Assembly: GCA_039808665.1 (NCBI GenBank)
Contig: JBDHTO010000017.1
Location: 1-16,088 of the forward strand
Reading direction: 5' to 3'
DNA: 16,088 bases
Origin: JBDHTO01 sp039808665
GTDB taxonomy: Bacteria > Pseudomonadota > Alphaproteobacteria > Paracaedibacterales > JAKBAR01
Each line of letters starts with the position of its first letter. The stretch's first letter is position 1. Below, piece by piece: positions 14,940 to 16,088 of this stretch. The translations under genes were made by a program, and so were the position numbers. The notes below the pieces were generated by a model. It was not told the DNA's origin. It did no database searches and saw nothing but the letters and a program-made list of their open reading frames with translations.

Positions 14940-16088
14940 CTATTTGACAAACAAACCTTTAAAGAACGATTTTATTCTAGACCACAGATTGTGTTCAGTG
15001 TTATCTGAACTTTCATTTTTTTCAGCACTTTTGAACCACCACGTTTCTACGGGTAGTGGATTATATTTCGGTGCTGTTTGAGGACGTGCAAATTGATCCC
15101 AGTAGGCCACATGCAAAACATCACTGTGCCAAGCAGGCATCATATAATATCCATCCAAAAGGACGCGATCGAGAGCCCTTATTCCATGGGAGAGTTCATC
15201 AAGGGTATCGGAATCGATAATATCTTCGATGAGGGCGTCAATTTCTTTGGATTGGATGCCAGAAAAATTTCGCGTTCCTTTTTGATTGGCGGATGTGGAT
15301 CCAAAATAATCGCGAAGCTCAGATCCTGGAGAGTTACTTTCCGGGAGAACACTTGCCACCACATCAAAATCGAGATTTTGAATCTTTTCTTCATAGGAAG
15401 AAGGATCGATTTCTCGGACCTTGACATTAATCCCGATACTTTTGAGGGTTTCAATATAGTTGGAAAAAACCCTTTCAAAAGTGGGGTCGTAAACATAAAT
15501 CGTAAAAGTAAGTTGTTGTCCCTTTGCATTTTCAAGTTTTTGATTTTTGAGGGTCCATCCCGCTTCCTTTAAAAGGTCAAGAGATTCCTGAATAACTTTG
15601 CGTTTTTCTTCTTCATTGTTAAATTCTGGGAGATGAAATCCATGAAGAACATCTTCTGAGAGATTTATTTTTGAACGATCAATAAAGGCTTGCTCTTCTT
15701 TTGTGATGTTGCCTTTTGAGGCAAGTTGGGAGTTAGGGAAATATGTTTCATTGCGTACATAATTTCCATAAAAAATATTTTTATTGGCCCATGCAAAGTC
15801 GTAAAGACGGGAAAGAGCTTTTCGAACTGTGCGATTTTTAAAAATCTCTCGTCGTGTGTTGAAGAAAAGACCGTAAGTCCCTGCGCACATTTCATGTTTG
15901 ATGCTATCTAATTTAACTTTACCTTCTTTGACAGCGGAAAAGTTATAGGCGGTCGCCCAAAGTTTTGCGGTTGATTCTACGCGAATGTCAACCTGCCCGG
16001 ATGTGAACCCTGCAAAAAGGGCATTATTGTCCTTATAATATACATATCGAATACGCTCAAAGTTCATCATGCCCACATGGCTTGGAAT
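14940..16088 (-). CDS. yejA: Peptide-binding protein YejA, C-terminal part (5' end beyond window)
   Basis: Periplasmic substrate-binding protein (extracellular solute-binding family 5) delivering peptides to YejBEF. The frame is open to the window edge; the visible 382 residues begin IPSHVGMMNFERIRY, so the GTG at 16076 is internal. Compared with about 600 residues for E. coli YejA, roughly the first 200, including the signal peptide, are missing. Family features: FERIRYVYYKDNNALFAGFTSG near the start, GLFFNTRREIFKNRTVRKALSRLYDF (about 69-94 counted from that GTG), NIFYGNYVRNETYFPNSQLAS, and the C-terminal AWHSDVLHVAYWDQF. The chain ends in a short basic, aromatic amphipathic helix (LWSRIKSFFKGLFVK) that may touch the membrane. 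It is the first gene of yejA-yejB-yejE-yejF-lpxB. Confidence 0.95.
   Translation of the reverse strand: MPSHVGMMNFERIRYVYYKDNNALFAGFTSGQVDIRVESTAKLWATAYNFSAVKEGKVKLDSIKHEMCAGTYGLFFNTRREIFKNRTVRKALSRLYDFAWANKNIFYGNYVRNETYFPNSQLASKGNITKEEQAFIDRSKINLSEDVLHGFHLPEFNNEEEKRKVIQESLDLLKEAGWTLKNQKLENAKGQQLTFTIYVYDPTFERVFSNYIETLKSIGINVKVREIDPSSYEEKIQNLDFDVVASVLPESNSPGSELRDYFGSTSANQKGTRNFSGIQSKEIDALIEDIIDSDTLDELSHGIRALDRVLLDGYYMMPAWHSDVLHVAYWDQFARPQTAPKYNPLPVETWWFKSAEKNESSDNTEHNLWSRIKSFFKGLFVK

Noticed and set aside
1..16088. CRISPR arrays, insertion sequences, tRNA or rRNA genes, prophage or toxin-antitoxin modules
   Set aside because: I read both strands and found no regularly spaced repeats, transposase motifs, cloverleaf sequences or phage-type genes; nearly all sequence is explained by the listed genes.

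Overview
This window looks like chromosomal DNA of an alphaproteobacterium of moderate GC content. The clues are a dusB-(ntrC position)-ntrY-ntrX cluster in alphaproteobacterial order, alphaproteobacterial-type MurC/MurB sequences, lipid A synthesis (so a Gram-negative outer membrane) and a YejABEF peptide importer. Loss of ntrB and of most of ntrC, together with a worn NtrX ATPase core, suggests a host-associated or genome-reduced lineage such as the Holosporales/Rickettsiales-like groups. That placement is inference; no rRNA or other decisive marker is present.

Layout. On the + strand, 1-2121 holds the 3' part of murC and a complete murB (cytoplasmic peptidoglycan precursor synthesis). They converge with a 4-base stop-codon overlap on a minus-strand ABC-F ATPase gene (2118-3653). 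Upstream of that gene, an intergenic stretch with two stem-loops separates it from a minus-strand cluster transcribed in the order dusB (8638-7664), a free-standing Fis-like/NtrC C-terminal DNA-binding protein (7654-7388), ntrY (7422-5212) and ntrX (5197-3797). A 219-base divergent intergenic region (8639-8857) separates dusB from a + strand gene (8858-10036) for a secreted protein I do not recognise. That gene ends at a strong bidirectional terminator. The rest (10083-16088, minus strand) is one tight operon in the order yejA (cut by the window edge), yejB, yejE, yejF, lpxB, with gaps of 3 bases or overlaps between the genes.

How the genes fit together. The window is dominated by envelope and regulatory functions: cell-wall precursor ligation and reduction (MurC, MurB), lipid A disaccharide formation (LpxB), peptide uptake (YejABEF) and a membrane-bound two-component system (NtrY sensor, NtrX regulator). 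The most interesting biology is in the dusB-ntrYX cluster. Where most alphaproteobacteria carry ntrB-ntrC, only an 88-residue NtrC-like DNA-binding domain remains. This recreates the dusB-fis arrangement of gammaproteobacteria. The NtrX downstream of it lacks the sigma-54 contact loop and has substitutions in Walker A, Walker B and sensor II, so it probably acts as a phosphorylation-controlled DNA-binding protein rather than a sigma-54 activator ATPase. The secreted orphan protein is the main gene of unknown function.
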